A DNA stretch of 64,000 bases, from positions 21,550 through 85,549 of the forward strand of contig JAQVHQ010000009.1 of assembly GCA_028696165.1 (NCBI GenBank), given 5' to 3'. A program made the translations under genes and the position numbers. Origin of the DNA: Lachnospiraceae bacterium. Lineage in GTDB: Bacteria; Bacillota; Clostridia; Lachnospirales; Lachnospiraceae. The notes below the pieces were generated by a model. The model was not told where the DNA came from and searched no databases. It was given only the letters and a program-made list of their open reading frames with translations. Shown here piece by piece: positions 16,185 to 25,078 of the stretch (its first letter is position 1; each line of letters opens with the position of its first letter).

Positions 16185-18386
16185 ATGACTAGAATCATTA
16201 CACCATTAAAAGACAATTGGACCTTTGTGAAAAATGCTGAAAATGAGGTTGCTGCAAAAGCTGCTTCTGGGGAAGCAATCACACTTCCTCATACATGGAA
16301 TGCCATTGACGGACAAGACGGTGGCAATGACTACCACAGAGGAACCTGCTATTACGTAAAAGAATTACATAAGCCTGAATTAAATGCTGGTGATCAAGTT
16401 TACCTTGAATTTTTAGGTGCCGCAATGATTGCCGATGTATATGTAAATGAAAAGAAAATGGCGCATCATGAAGGTGGATATTCAACCTTCCGCATCAACA
16501 TTACTGATGAACTAGCAGATGAAAATACAATTGTGGTTGCACTAAACAACGATGACAATACTATCTGCTATCCACAAAAAGCTGACTTCACATTCTATGG
16601 CGGACTCTACCGCATGGTAAATCTGATTGTTGTCCCAGGATCACACTTCGATTTGGATTACTGTGGAACGCCAGGAATCAAAGTGACTCCTTGCGTGAAC
16701 CTTTCCGAAAAGGCAGCTTCCATCCTTGTGGAAGCATGGACAACGACAGAGTCAGACGTAACATTTACAATTGATGGACAGTCTCAGACTGTCTTCACAG
16801 ATCAACATCATGCAGAGGCTGTATTTACAATCGAAAATGTACATTTGTGGAACGGCTTAGACGATCCATATCTCTACACTGCCACCGCCCAATTAACAAG
16901 TGGTGATAAGGTGAGTACCCGTTTTGGATGTCGTGAATTTCATATGGACTCACAGAAAGGTTTCCTCTTAAACGGACGCTCTTATCCACTCCGCGGTGTA
17001 TCACGTCACCAGGATTTTAAAGATGCAGGAAATGCACTCACAATCGAACATCATAAAAAGGATATGGAAATCATCCGTGAATTAGGTGCAACAACACTTC
17101 GTCTTGCTCATTACCAGCACGCACAGGAATTCTATGATTTATGTGATGAGAATGGACTGATTCTCTGGGCAGAGATTCCATACATCACAATGCACATGAC
17201 GGATGCTCGCGCCAATACATTATCACAGATGGAAGAACTGGTCGTTCAGAATTATAATCATCCTTCTATCGTAACTTGGGGACTTTCCAATGAAATCACA
17301 GCTGCAAGTACGGTGGATGAAGATTTATTAGAAAATCACAGACAGCTGAACGACTTATGTCACAAACTGGATGCAACACGTCCAACAACAATGGCAAATG
17401 TATTCATGCTGGACATTGAAAGTCCAATATTAGAGATTCCGGATATCAACAGTTACAATCTCTACTTTGGCTGGTATCTTGGTGACTTGGAACAGAATGA
17501 CGAATTCTTTGATGAATATCACGAGAAATATCCAGACCGAGTCATTGGCTTCTCAGAATACGGTGCTGATGCCAATCCTCAGTTCCAGTCAACGACTCCT
17601 GAAAAAGGTGATTATACCGAGAGTTATCAGGCCGTATACCATGAACATATGCTAAAAATGATTGAGGCTCGTCCTTATCTGTGGGCTACTCATGTATGGA
17701 ACCTGTTTGACTTCGCTGCTGACGGGAGAGACGAAGGTGGCAAACACGGCGAGAACCAGAAAGGTCTTGTGACCATTGATCGTAAGTTAAAGAAAGATGC
17801 CTTTTATCTGTACAAAGCTGCTTGGAATAAGACAGAGAACTTCGTTCATATCTGCGGTAGTCGTTATATTGATCGCATGGAAGATGTTACAGAAGTGAAA
17901 GTTTATTCAAACCAGTCCGAAGTCACTTTATTCGTAGATGGTACAGAATTTACTACTGAATCTGGTAAGACAGTATTCACCTTCCAGGTTCCGATTACTG
18001 GAAGTCATACCATCACTGCAAAAGCTACTGATTGCACAGACTCAATCACAATTAAAAAAGTTACAGAAGAGAATCCAAGTTACACCTTCATCAAACGCGC
18101 ACCAGTCACGAACTGGTTCGACGCAGACGATTTGGATCCAGAATGTTTCTCAATCAACGACCGCTTAGGCGATATCCGCAAGAACGCTCAGGCCGGTGCA
18201 ATTATCGACCAGATGATGTCTCAGGGTGCATCCGAGCGGGGTGATGTCGCAGATGCTGTAAAGGATAATCCTGCGCTTCAGAAAATGATGGGCCGCATGA
18301 CACTCATCAGTCTCTTAAAGCAAGGTGGCGCTGACGAAGAAAGTATTAAACAGGTTAACCGCGTATTACAGGGAATTAAAAAGTAA
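16185..18386 (+). CDS. GH2 beta-galactosidase/beta-glucuronidase-type enzyme
   Basis: A 733-residue retaining glycosidase. The order is a sugar-binding jelly roll (1-150), an immunoglobulin-like domain (to about 255), then the TIM barrel with acid/base Glu370 in WGLSNEI and nucleophile Glu458 in GFSEYGAD. A C-terminal beta domain follows, and the last 65 residues are a helical Met-rich tail (IIDQMMSQG, LQKMMGRM). No signal peptide. It is coupled to the symporter gene. The specificity (galactose, glucuronic acid or another sugar) cannot be fixed by eye; the N-K-G signature of strict glucuronidases is not obvious. Confidence 0.88.
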   Translation: MTRIITPLKDNWTFVKNAENEVAAKAASGEAITLPHTWNAIDGQDGGNDYHRGTCYYVKELHKPELNAGDQVYLEFLGAAMIADVYVNEKKMAHHEGGYSTFRINITDELADENTIVVALNNDDNTICYPQKADFTFYGGLYRMVNLIVVPGSHFDLDYCGTPGIKVTPCVNLSEKAASILVEAWTTTESDVTFTIDGQSQTVFTDQHHAEAVFTIENVHLWNGLDDPYLYTATAQLTSGDKVSTRFGCREFHMDSQKGFLLNGRSYPLRGVSRHQDFKDAGNALTIEHHKKDMEIIRELGATTLRLAHYQHAQEFYDLCDENGLILWAEIPYITMHMTDARANTLSQMEELVVQNYNHPSIVTWGLSNEITAASTVDEDLLENHRQLNDLCHKLDATRPTTMANVFMLDIESPILEIPDINSYNLYFGWYLGDLEQNDEFFDEYHEKYPDRVIGFSEYGADANPQFQSTTPEKGDYTESYQAVYHEHMLKMIEARPYLWATHVWNLFDFAADGRDEGGKHGENQKGLVTIDRKLKKDAFYLYKAAWNKTENFVHICGSRYIDRMEDVTEVKVYSNQSEVTLFVDGTEFTTESGKTVFTFQVPITGSHTITAKATDCTDSITIKKVTEENPSYTFIKRAPVTNWFDADDLDPECFSINDRLGDIRKNAQAGAIIDQMMSQGASERGDVADAVKDNPALQKMMGRMTLISLLKQGGADEESIKQVNRVLQGIKK

Positions 18387-18422
18387 AGATTACTCAAAAT
18401 ATAAAGTTGTTCCAAAATAAAA

Positions 18423-18472
18423 AGCCTCACCTAAGTCCATAGCATCATGACTATGAATGATTAGATGGGGCT
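18423..18472 (+). terminator. Terminator after GH2
   Basis: A 12-bp imperfect stem (18423-18434 with 18461-18472) encloses an inner 5-bp stem (CATAG/CTATG). It lies 37 nt after the GH2 stop and is followed by a short T-rich run. Confidence 0.6.
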
Positions 18473-18514
18473 CTTATTGTACTATATGAAATTCATTTGT
18501 AAGGAGTGAGTCAC

Positions 18515-19072
18515 ATGAAAACAGATGCACGTGTACGCTATACACAAAATATAATTCGGGATACATTTCTTGATTTGTTGAAAGAAAAACCAATCCATAA
18601 AATCACAATAAAAGAAATCTGCGAGATAGCTGAGATTAACCGTGGAACCTTCTATAAACATTATGAGGATATCTATGATCTCATGCAAAAACTTGAGGAT
18701 GCTGCATTAAAACAATTTGATATACTGTTAGAAGCATCGCACCAGAAGGGCAATTTGCCTGTCCTTGTCTCCCTGTTGTCCTCGCTCCAACGTTATCAAG
18801 ACCTAATCGAACCGCTTACTGCCAATTCCCTAAATAGTAATTTCATGAAACGAATGACTGACCTGTGTTCGAGATATGCATTAAATTATTTCTCTGCTGA
18901 CAACTCGAATTACGATTTTCCTGCTGATAAGCAATATTTGTACAGTTATCTGGCAGGCGGAACAACGCAATTAATTGAACACTGGATAAAAGCAGGGGCT
19001 CATGAAGCACCTGCTGCTATTGCTGAAAAGATAGAACACCTGAATCAGTTGGTTTTATCATCTTCACTCTAA
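18515..19072 (+). CDS. TetR-family regulator
   Basis: A 185-residue protein. The helix-turn-helix (KITIKEICEIAEINRGTFYKHYEDIYDL) occupies residues 25-55. The C-terminal domain resembles the TetR_C_8/DhaS-like type found in Firmicutes. AAGGAG lies 8 nt before the ATG at 18515. Its 3' end overlaps the convergent SDR gene by 9 nt. No partner on its own strand is obvious, so the target is unknown. Confidence 0.85.
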   Translation: MKTDARVRYTQNIIRDTFLDLLKEKPIHKITIKEICEIAEINRGTFYKHYEDIYDLMQKLEDAALKQFDILLEASHQKGNLPVLVSLLSSLQRYQDLIEPLTANSLNSNFMKRMTDLCSRYALNYFSADNSNYDFPADKQYLYSYLAGGTTQLIEHWIKAGAHEAPAAIAEKIEHLNQLVLSSSL

Positions 19073-19888
19073 TATCTCTGGATGTTTCCACTGTGATACA
19101 TTTTTACTTCCGGCGGAAAGTGCACCGTCCACTGGAATTGCTGCACCAGTAATGTAGCGAGCCATATCACTTGCAAGGAACAGCGCAAGATATGCGCATT
19201 CTTCCGGGGCGCCCATACGACCAGCCGGACAATCTTTTGTAAAGAATGCCATTGCCTGCTCCGGCGCATTTCCGAAGATGCTTGTTTTTGTATAGCCTGG
19301 GCAGATCGCATTGACCGTGATGTTGTAAGATGCATAGTCTAACGCTGCGGCCTTCGTCATACCGACCACTCCGAATTTTGTAGCAGTATATAACGACTGA
19401 CCACGCTGTGCCATGATTCCGGCAATTGATGCAACATTAATCAGGAATCCTCCTTCGCTGTGTGAACGCAAAATTGCTTCTGTACCGTATTTCATTCCTG
19501 CAAATATACCCTTACTGTTCAAATCGAAAATCTGATCATATTCTTCTGTTTCGTACTCATGTAAAGGTGTTCCGCCTTGACCGATTCCTGCATTATTTAC
19601 GATTCCATCTAATCTTCCGAAATAAGCGACTGTTTCATCGACAAGGTGTTTGATTGCTTTTGCATCACTGCAGTCTGTCTGAATAAAAATTGCTTCTCCA
19701 CCTTCTTCACAAATCTTATCTGCAACAGCTTGGCCTTGCTCCTGGCTTCTGGCAGCACATACAACCTTCATTCCATTTGCGCCATATATTTCCGCAATTG
19801 CCTTTCCAATTCCACGGCTTGCTCCTGTTACAATTGCAACCTTTCCTTGTACGGAATCAAATGATAACGCTTTGTTTTCTTTCTTCAT
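19064..19888 (-). CDS. SDR-family NAD(P)-dependent oxidoreductase
   Basis: A 274-residue classical short-chain dehydrogenase. The nucleotide motif TGASRGIG (about 21-28), the NNAG motif, the catalytic Tyr and Lys in YTATK and the PG motif of ICPGYTKT are all intact. Substrates of related proteins include sugars, steroids and hydroxy acids, and nothing here settles the choice. AGAGGAGA precedes the ATG. It is convergent with the TetR gene. Confidence 0.85.
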   Translation of the reverse strand: MKKENKALSFDSVQGKVAIVTGASRGIGKAIAEIYGANGMKVVCAARSQEQGQAVADKICEEGGEAIFIQTDCSDAKAIKHLVDETVAYFGRLDGIVNNAGIGQGGTPLHEYETEEYDQIFDLNSKGIFAGMKYGTEAILRSHSEGGFLINVASIAGIMAQRGQSLYTATKFGVVGMTKAAALDYASYNITVNAICPGYTKTSIFGNAPEQAMAFFTKDCPAGRMGAPEECAYLALFLASDMARYITGAAIPVDGALSAGSKNVSQWKHPEILE

Positions 19889-20159
19889 TTTCGTTCTCTC
19901 CTCTTCTACATAGCATGGTAATGAATTGCTTCATTTATCATTATATAGAAGACGTAAAGTATCTCAATCAGCAATGTTTTCACACATGTTACATAATCAA
20001 CAGTAGTGTGTGATTTGTTGAAAAAAAGAACAAAAAAGCGAAAAATGCTTTTTCATATGCAAAATCATGTGGTTGTTTTTTTCATAAAATCTCCTTGACT
20101 TAAGCCATTTTTCCGTGTATAGTTTTAATCAAGAAATGGGGTTTTTGTCAGGTAGATTC
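19889..20159. other. 271-nt gap upstream of the SDR gene
   Basis: AT-rich, with no gene. It should hold the SDR promoter, though no strong -35/-10 pair stood out. Its right part (from about 20134) resembles sequence at 22418-22450, which is the 3' flank of the paralogous gene discussed below. Confidence 0.4.
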
Positions 20160-20270
20160 TTAGGAATCGAGTGGGTTGCTCGTTTCTTTTTTTATGTCTA
20201 TAATATCATACAAGTACAGTTTTCCATCACTATCATGCCTGATTAGCATAGATGCATGAAAGATATTATA
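20160..20270 (-). pseudogene. 3' remnant (36 codons) of a paralog of the gene at 22446-22988, cut by the IS element
   Basis: Read on the minus strand from the IS border, these 36 codons end in TAA. They align without gaps to the last 36 residues of the intact neighbour, with 24 identities including LIRH, DGKLYLYD and IKKETSNPL. The match starts at the exact IS edge, so the IS sits inside the old reading frame. The missing 5' part is not found on the far side of the IS (22000-22445), so it was lost or lies elsewhere. Confidence 0.75.
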
Positions 20271-20419
20271 AGTGACCTACTCCCACCACTTAACTTCTAA
20301 AAGTTTGAAGTGGGGGCTTCCTGTTCAATAGCACCAACGTGCCAAGTTTATGCAGGCTATCCCCGTGGGTCCCACGGTTTATCTTTTTCGCCGGATACGG
20401 CTGTATTATCCCAACGCAG
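20271..20419 (-). ncRNA. Probable TnpB-associated omega-RNA scaffold and IS right end
   Basis: Directly downstream of tnpB on the same strand lies a structured stretch. It has the perfect hairpin CCGTGGG-A-CCCACGG, and at the end a hairpin built from CCCCCACTTC and GAAGT/AAGTGGTGGG, finishing near GTAGGTCAC at 20272. In IS200/IS605 elements this region gives the guide RNA scaffold, and the guide is the adjacent flank, here within the gene remnant. The role is assigned from family knowledge; exact RNA ends are not visible. Confidence 0.6.
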
Positions 20420-21526
20420 CTATGCGCATTCTTTTGATTCTGACAAAATACGTATTCCTTCTTCCCTGATGTTTATCGCTGCATTGACATCCCTGTCCAT
20501 ATGATTTCCACATACACACCGGTATGTCCGTTCTGAGAGCAGAAGTTCCTTTTTAACTCTGCCACAGACACTGCAGGTTTTGCTGGAAGGAAAGAATCTG
20601 TCCACGTAAATGAGCTTTTTCCCTTTTTCTGTCAGTTTGTATTCCAGCATCTGCTGGAACATCCCATACCCGTTATCCATGACCCCTTTTCCAAAATGAT
20701 GTGCTCTGCTCATCTCTTTCATATCCAGTGTTTCCACACTGACGGCATCATAGGTATCTGCAATTCCACAGCTCAGTTTATGCTGAAAATCTTTCCTCTG
20801 GTTTCGTATCTTTTCATGACATTTGGCTACTTTTAGTTTCTGCTTCCGGTAGTTGCTGCTTCCCCTTACACAGCGGGACAATGCCCGCTGTTCCCTGGCC
20901 AGTTTTTTCTGTGCAGTTTTGTAGAACATAGGATATTCTGCCTTTGAACCGTCCGAAAACACAGCCATTCCATACAGGGCAAAATCTATTCCCAGCACCT
21001 TGTCTGTTCCCACATGTTTCTCTGCTTGGTTCTCGCAGAGAAACAGAATACTGGCATAATATTTTCCGGATGGCTCCTGGCTGACAGTCACTGATTTAAG
21101 TCTGTAATCTGCCGGAATCTTCCTGTGCTGTTTCATCCGGATACTTCCCAGTTTGGGCAGTTTTATTTTTCCTTTATTTATAACGATATTTCCATTGACC
21201 AGATTTGTGGTGTAACTTTTTCTGCTGGTATGCTTTGATTTATACTTTGGATACCCGGACTTTGGGTTTTTGAAAAAGTTCTTATATGCTTTTTCAAGAT
21301 GCAGCTGTACATTTGCAAGAGCAAGAGAATCCACTTCTTTCAGCCATGGAAATCTGCCTTTGTACATGGCCGGAGTTGTCAGAAGCATCTTTTTATCTTT
21401 CTCATATGCAGCAATCTTGTCACTCAGCATCTGATTGTAGATAAAACGGCAGCTTCCGAATGTCCGGGCCAATAATCCCTGCTGTTCTTTATCCGGATAT
21501 ATCCGAAACCGATAGGCTCTGTTCAC
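20420..21526 (-). CDS. tnpB: TnpB RNA-guided endonuclease of IS605
   Basis: A 368-residue nuclease ancestral to Cas12. Counting from the TTG at 21550 (376 residues), the RuvC acids are Asp189 in VLGIDFALYG, Glu273 in VSVETLDMKEM and Asp354 in MDRDVNAAIN. The zinc ribbon CSVC...CVCG (Cys326, 329, 345, 347) is complete, so the enzyme should be active. I prefer the GTG at 21526, which gives the usual start MNRAYRFRIYP with AGGGTGAG upstream; the TTG at 21550 is the alternative. The 5' end overlaps tnpA by 38 to 62 nt. Confidence 0.9.
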   Translation of the reverse strand: MNRAYRFRIYPDKEQQGLLARTFGSCRFIYNQMLSDKIAAYEKDKKMLLTTPAMYKGRFPWLKEVDSLALANVQLHLEKAYKNFFKNPKSGYPKYKSKHTSRKSYTTNLVNGNIVINKGKIKLPKLGSIRMKQHRKIPADYRLKSVTVSQEPSGKYYASILFLCENQAEKHVGTDKVLGIDFALYGMAVFSDGSKAEYPMFYKTAQKKLAREQRALSRCVRGSSNYRKQKLKVAKCHEKIRNQRKDFQHKLSCGIADTYDAVSVETLDMKEMSRAHHFGKGVMDNGYGMFQQMLEYKLTEKGKKLIYVDRFFPSSKTCSVCGRVKKELLLSERTYRCVCGNHMDRDVNAAINIREEGIRILSESKECA

Positions 21527-21938
21527 GTTTTTTCTCACCCTGACTTTCAATATAAGAACGAATCACTTCAACCGGGGCTCCTCCGGTACTCAGCAGGCAG
21601 AAACTCTGGCTCCAGAAAGCATCTTTCCAGAGTTTTTCCTTAATCTGAGGATATTCTTTCTTTAGGAGACGGCTGCTGGCACTTTTATATGCATTAATAA
21701 ACTTGCTGATTTCACTTTTGGGTTCTGCACGAAACATCACATGGACATGATCCCTGTCATGGTTCCACTCTTCCAGCGTTATCCCATACTTTGGTGCAAT
21801 ATACGTAAAGATATTCTCTGCACGGTCTGAAATAACATCATCAATCACTTCTTTCCGGTACTTTACGACCATAATCAGATGATAATAAAGCAGATATACT
21901 GAATGCGCATTATGATCCAGATCATTCATTTTCATCAC
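21489..21938 (-). CDS. tnpA: TnpA, Y1 HUH transposase of IS200/IS605
   Basis: A 149-residue single-strand transposase. The HUH pair is His64 and His66 in DHVHVMF, and the nucleophile is Tyr129 in VIRSYIESQ. The length is normal for the family and no break is seen, so the element may still be mobile. The promoter just upstream contains an SOS-box-like palindrome. Confidence 0.92.
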   Translation of the reverse strand: MMKMNDLDHNAHSVYLLYYHLIMVVKYRKEVIDDVISDRAENIFTYIAPKYGITLEEWNHDRDHVHVMFRAEPKSEISKFINAYKSASSRLLKKEYPQIKEKLWKDAFWSQSFCLLSTGGAPVEVIRSYIESQGEKKREQSLSVSDISG

Positions 21939-21962
21939 TCTTTTCTTTTATCGACTGATTAT

Positions 21963-21998
21963 ATTATAGCATATTCCTCCATTCAGAACAAGTGTTCG
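21963..21998 (-). promoter_or_regulatory. tnpA promoter overlapped by a LexA-box-like palindrome
   Basis: On the minus strand TTGTTC (21986-21991), a 17-nt spacer and TATAAT (21963-21968, preceded by TGC one base away) form a good promoter. The -35 box lies inside CGAACACTTGTTCT (21985-21998), which differs at one base from the Gram-positive SOS pattern CGAAC-N4-GTTCG. Confidence 0.5.
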
Positions 21999-21999
21999 T

Positions 22000-22445
22000 T
22001 TTGCTATTTTTCGAAAAGCAACAGAAACAACCTGACAGGAGATTTTTATATTATGTTCTAACCGATGTCGCCGATAGGCTTATTGCAATTCATCCCCCAC
22101 CTAAGAGGAAGGGAAATTCTTGCTTGTAACATGTTAAATATTTTTTCAGATTGATAATTCGGTCTTATATAGACAGACTATCCCTCATGCATAATGCGCC
22201 CGAGGACGTCAAGTCATTGTCACAAACTTTTTCAAGTTTTTTCTACCAATTTTCCCATAAAATCGTTGGTCTAAGACAGTGGATGTTATATTGTTGCTAT
22301 AAATCATGGGGAGAGGACGTTACGTTATTGTCACAAGGTCATTCATAGCGGATGTTATATTATGGTTACAATCCTCAAATTAGCTCTTGACGAATCGCCC
22401 GGCTTTTGCTATTCTAAGGATGGAAATGGGTTTGTTACCGTACAG
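22000..22445. other. About 445-nt gap with degenerate direct repeats and no gene
   Basis: Four loosely matching segments of the form G-N-GGAYGTYA...ATTGTCACAA start at 22202, 22279, 22313 and 22348. The last three are 34-35 nt apart. A stretch near 22098-22120 can fold (TTCCC/GGGGGA with an inner CCT/AGG) and may belong to the IS left end. Open frames here are short and lack support. Confidence 0.4.
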
Positions 22446-22988
22446 CTAATGCTCAAGCGGGTTGCTTGTTTCTTTTTTTATGTTCACAGCATCATATAAA
22501 TATAATTTTCCATCATACGAATGTCTAATTAACAATTCCATTCGGAAAACATTATATCTCTCAACTTCTCCTGTATCACCGAACACTGGAATCCCCACTC
22601 TCGTATCATATCTGTACCATCCAAATTTTGCGTCCATCCTATGCTTATCATTGAAATTTTCTTTGTATTTTTTGTTAGAAGCAATTTCGATCATTTGCGG
22701 AATGCACTGAGCAGTATTCGCTTTAGCTTTCGCACTTGTTCCTCGCAGATTATGCGTGTCTTTTGACCCTGCAAACTCATCCGGAAAATCCTTGTCAATA
22801 AAAACGATATCCTTTGTATCGCCAATTTCATAAAATTCCCCAATATACTTTCTCACATATGATTCTACATCTTGCCAATCAATACGTCGTTTCCCCTTGA
22901 AGATAATATCATTTACAATTACAATGCTATTCCCCGCCGGATCTTTTACCACATATAATTCGGGTTTCTTTTGCTCCTCAAGTTGCAT
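22446..22988 (-). CDS. Uncharacterised protein, intact paralog of the IS-disrupted remnant
   Basis: A 180-residue soluble protein that I cannot name with confidence. It has a hydrophobic beta-rich start (PELYVVKDPAGNSIVIVNDI), a central block rich in charged residues (RGTSAKAKANTAQCIPQMIEIA, DAKFGWYRYDTRVGIPVF) and a very conserved tail (LIRHSYDGKLYLYD, NIKKETSNPL). I have an impression of similar segments at the C-terminus of large mobile-element or phage proteins, possibly BECR-type nuclease domains, but I cannot verify this. The ATG is preceded by AGGAGG. A second copy is truncated by the IS 2.2 kb away. Confidence 0.6.
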   Translation of the reverse strand: MQLEEQKKPELYVVKDPAGNSIVIVNDIIFKGKRRIDWQDVESYVRKYIGEFYEIGDTKDIVFIDKDFPDEFAGSKDTHNLRGTSAKAKANTAQCIPQMIEIASNKKYKENFNDKHRMDAKFGWYRYDTRVGIPVFGDTGEVERYNVFRMELLIRHSYDGKLYLYDAVNIKKETSNPLEH

Positions 22989-23027
22989 TCAGTATCCTCC
23001 TTTGTGTCTTCTTTTCTAAATATGGAA

Positions 23028-23106
23028 AAATGGCGAAAGTGCCACGAATGAAATGCAGATATGAACATCTGCGATTTGTAAATTCACTATAGCACTTTCT
23101 CCATTT
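23028..23106. repeat. 79-bp element with inverted ends, copy B
   Basis: The left end AAATGGCGAAAGTGCCA pairs with the right end (AAATGGAGAAAGTGCTA on the other strand). The central hairpin GCAGAT/ATCTGC and the block after it match copy A at 4781-4860, which is in the same orientation. It sits between the uncharacterised gene and the protease gene. Confidence 0.65.
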
Positions 23107-23158
23107 ATTGACAATGATTATTATAATAGTTTTCCAGTTCCTGTTAGATGATTCAGTC

Positions 23159-24889
23159 TTACACTGGCAGACTTTCTCTCGCACACAGTGCACCCCACCC
23201 AGTCAGCGGATTCGGTGTATCCACCCCTGGCAGCTGCCTTGCACCACGAACCAGATAAGCCTTTACCTTCTCTCCATAAAGATACGCATCATTTCCATTT
23301 ATAATCCCCCACTCCATCAATAGAGCCGCAGCCCCAGTGACATATGGAGTAGCGAAGGATGTTCCCGTATAGGATTCATATCCTCCGCCTGCCTTCGTAC
23401 TGACAATATCTACTCCCGGTGCCACCAGCTCCGGTTTAATCTGATTCGTTCGCCTGGTAAAACCTCTGCCTGAAAATGGTGCATAAGACATGGTTCTGGA
23501 ATCATATGCACCCACTGTGATTGCAGATTGGCTGGCTGAGGGAATGGTCAGCGTTGTATCCGGTACCGGTCGATAGAATCCTGTGTTTGCATTTAATATT
23601 CCACCTCCTGGCAGCCACAAATCAATTCGTCCATTCACAATTCGCCTGGGCTGAATCCGAATAATCCATAATCCTTCCGTCAAAAAATCTTCTATCGGAA
23701 GGAAATCCAGATAGATTTCCTGAGCGATACTGTAGGGAGAAGGCTTTCCGTAATAAACAAAAAGTTCCTCCTTATTCAGAAGAAACCGCTGTACTCCCAA
23801 CTGTTCCTGAAAGGGTCCCGTGCTATTGCCCTCCGGATTAATCAGTTCGATGGTAAATATATCACTATAGTCTTTCCATATTTGCAGATTCACAGCACTT
23901 TCATAAGCACCAATAGAAAATTGTATATCCAATCCTGCACCCTGAACCAGCTGCCCTTCATAATGTCCTCTGGCACTGCCCTCGTTGCCGCTTCCAATGC
24001 ATATGACACACCGGCCAATCTGAGATACCTGATTAATATAGGTTTCCACCAGCGACGTTCCGTCATGGGAACCGTAAGAATTCCCGAAACTAATATTTAA
24101 TGCCAACGGCTGGTTTCTGGATGCTGCAAATCTTACACAATAATCAATTGCCTGCATTAACTGCGTAGTCCTGGGAAATGAATCAGGCTGTGATGCTCCA
24201 AGTTTTACAACCACTAATTCACTCTCATAAGCAATTCCCCTGTATACACCATTACTCTCCCGTCCATTCCCTGCTGCAATTCCTGCTACCCCGGTTCCAT
24301 GTCCACTTAAGTCCCTGCTGGGTACAATGCTATACCTCTCTGCATTAGAGGATGCCTGCAAAGCCTCATTAATATCTTCCTGTGTATAAAGACTCCCAAT
24401 ATTATAACCTTCCGGCGACCCACCTGGAATTGTCTGGTCCCATAACCTTAGAATCCTGCTTGTTCCATCCGTCCGTCTGAAATCTTCGTGCGCATAATCT
24501 ACACCAGAGTCAACAATTCCAACCAGAATTCCCCTCCCTGTCAGATTAAGATTAGAACTTTGAACTGCACCAATACAGGATGCCGCCTTCCCCTGCAATA
24601 TGGCGAAATGAAGCCTCTTGGGTTTTTCAATAAACTCCACTTCAGGCTCCCTTGCAAATTCATCCAGTAGATTCTGTGGCAGTACAACGATTGCATATTG
24701 ACCGCTGAGTGGCGTAATCTGAATCTGGTCACTGCGAAGCCGCTCCAGATTACCGGAATATTTCACAATAATCTCCCAAGTACGTTCACGCTCATCAAAT
24801 CCCACATCCAAATCTAAAGAGCGTTCTCTCTCCTGTGGGGTCAGTTCTACTGCCAGATTCATCTGGTTATCTGCTTTTTGAGTTTCCAT
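23159..24889 (-). CDS. Csp-like S8 family serine protease
   Basis: A 576-residue subtilase of the clostridial Csp kind, the family whose members process the spore cortex lytic enzyme during germination. The triad is intact: Asp127 in GIVDSGVDYAHEDF, His197 in SGHGTGVAG and Ser511 in YTGTSFATP, with Asn302 as the oxyanion residue. Residues 1-90 look like the Csp prodomain, and about 310-440 is the jelly-roll insert typical of Csp proteases. There is no signal peptide. No sleC-like or germinant-receptor gene is nearby, so a general intracellular role is equally possible. GAGGG precedes the ATG. Confidence 0.85.
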   Translation of the reverse strand: METQKADNQMNLAVELTPQERERSLDLDVGFDERERTWEIIVKYSGNLERLRSDQIQITPLSGQYAIVVLPQNLLDEFAREPEVEFIEKPKRLHFAILQGKAASCIGAVQSSNLNLTGRGILVGIVDSGVDYAHEDFRRTDGTSRILRLWDQTIPGGSPEGYNIGSLYTQEDINEALQASSNAERYSIVPSRDLSGHGTGVAGIAAGNGRESNGVYRGIAYESELVVVKLGASQPDSFPRTTQLMQAIDYCVRFAASRNQPLALNISFGNSYGSHDGTSLVETYINQVSQIGRCVICIGSGNEGSARGHYEGQLVQGAGLDIQFSIGAYESAVNLQIWKDYSDIFTIELINPEGNSTGPFQEQLGVQRFLLNKEELFVYYGKPSPYSIAQEIYLDFLPIEDFLTEGLWIIRIQPRRIVNGRIDLWLPGGGILNANTGFYRPVPDTTLTIPSASQSAITVGAYDSRTMSYAPFSGRGFTRRTNQIKPELVAPGVDIVSTKAGGGYESYTGTSFATPYVTGAAALLMEWGIINGNDAYLYGEKVKAYLVRGARQLPGVDTPNPLTGWGALCARESLPV

Positions 24890-25078
24890 GATTATCCCTC
24901 TTACACATTATATAAACTCTCCAAATTTCTTAATCAAATAACTAATTGAGTCTTTAACATATTATTCTACTATATTCAATTGCTCTTGACATGTTCACAA
25001 AGTCTGGTTGTTGTTGTATATCATGGCAATCGCATAAGGGAAAATCATAATGGTAGTCCTACAAATAGTATTCACCTC

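Larger units (their letters stand above)
20271..22000 (-). mobile_element. IS200/IS605-family insertion sequence with tnpA and tnpB
   Basis: It holds an intact Y1 transposase gene, an intact tnpB and a typical right-end hairpin at 20271-20320. The right boundary is well supported by the truncated paralog. The left boundary is uncertain and lies somewhere between about 21985 and 22130, where a further hairpin-forming stretch (TTCCC...GGGGGA) occurs near 22098-22120. Single-strand peel-and-paste elements of this family make no target duplication, and none is seen. Confidence 0.85.

Noticed and set aside
18515..19888. TetR and SDR as a regulator-target pair
   Set aside because: They are convergent with overlapping 3' ends, so they share no promoter region; a regulatory link has no support from layout.
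22202..22372. Possible CRISPR array
   Set aside because: Repeats are too degenerate, one interval is 77 nt while the others are 34-35 nt, and no cas genes are near.
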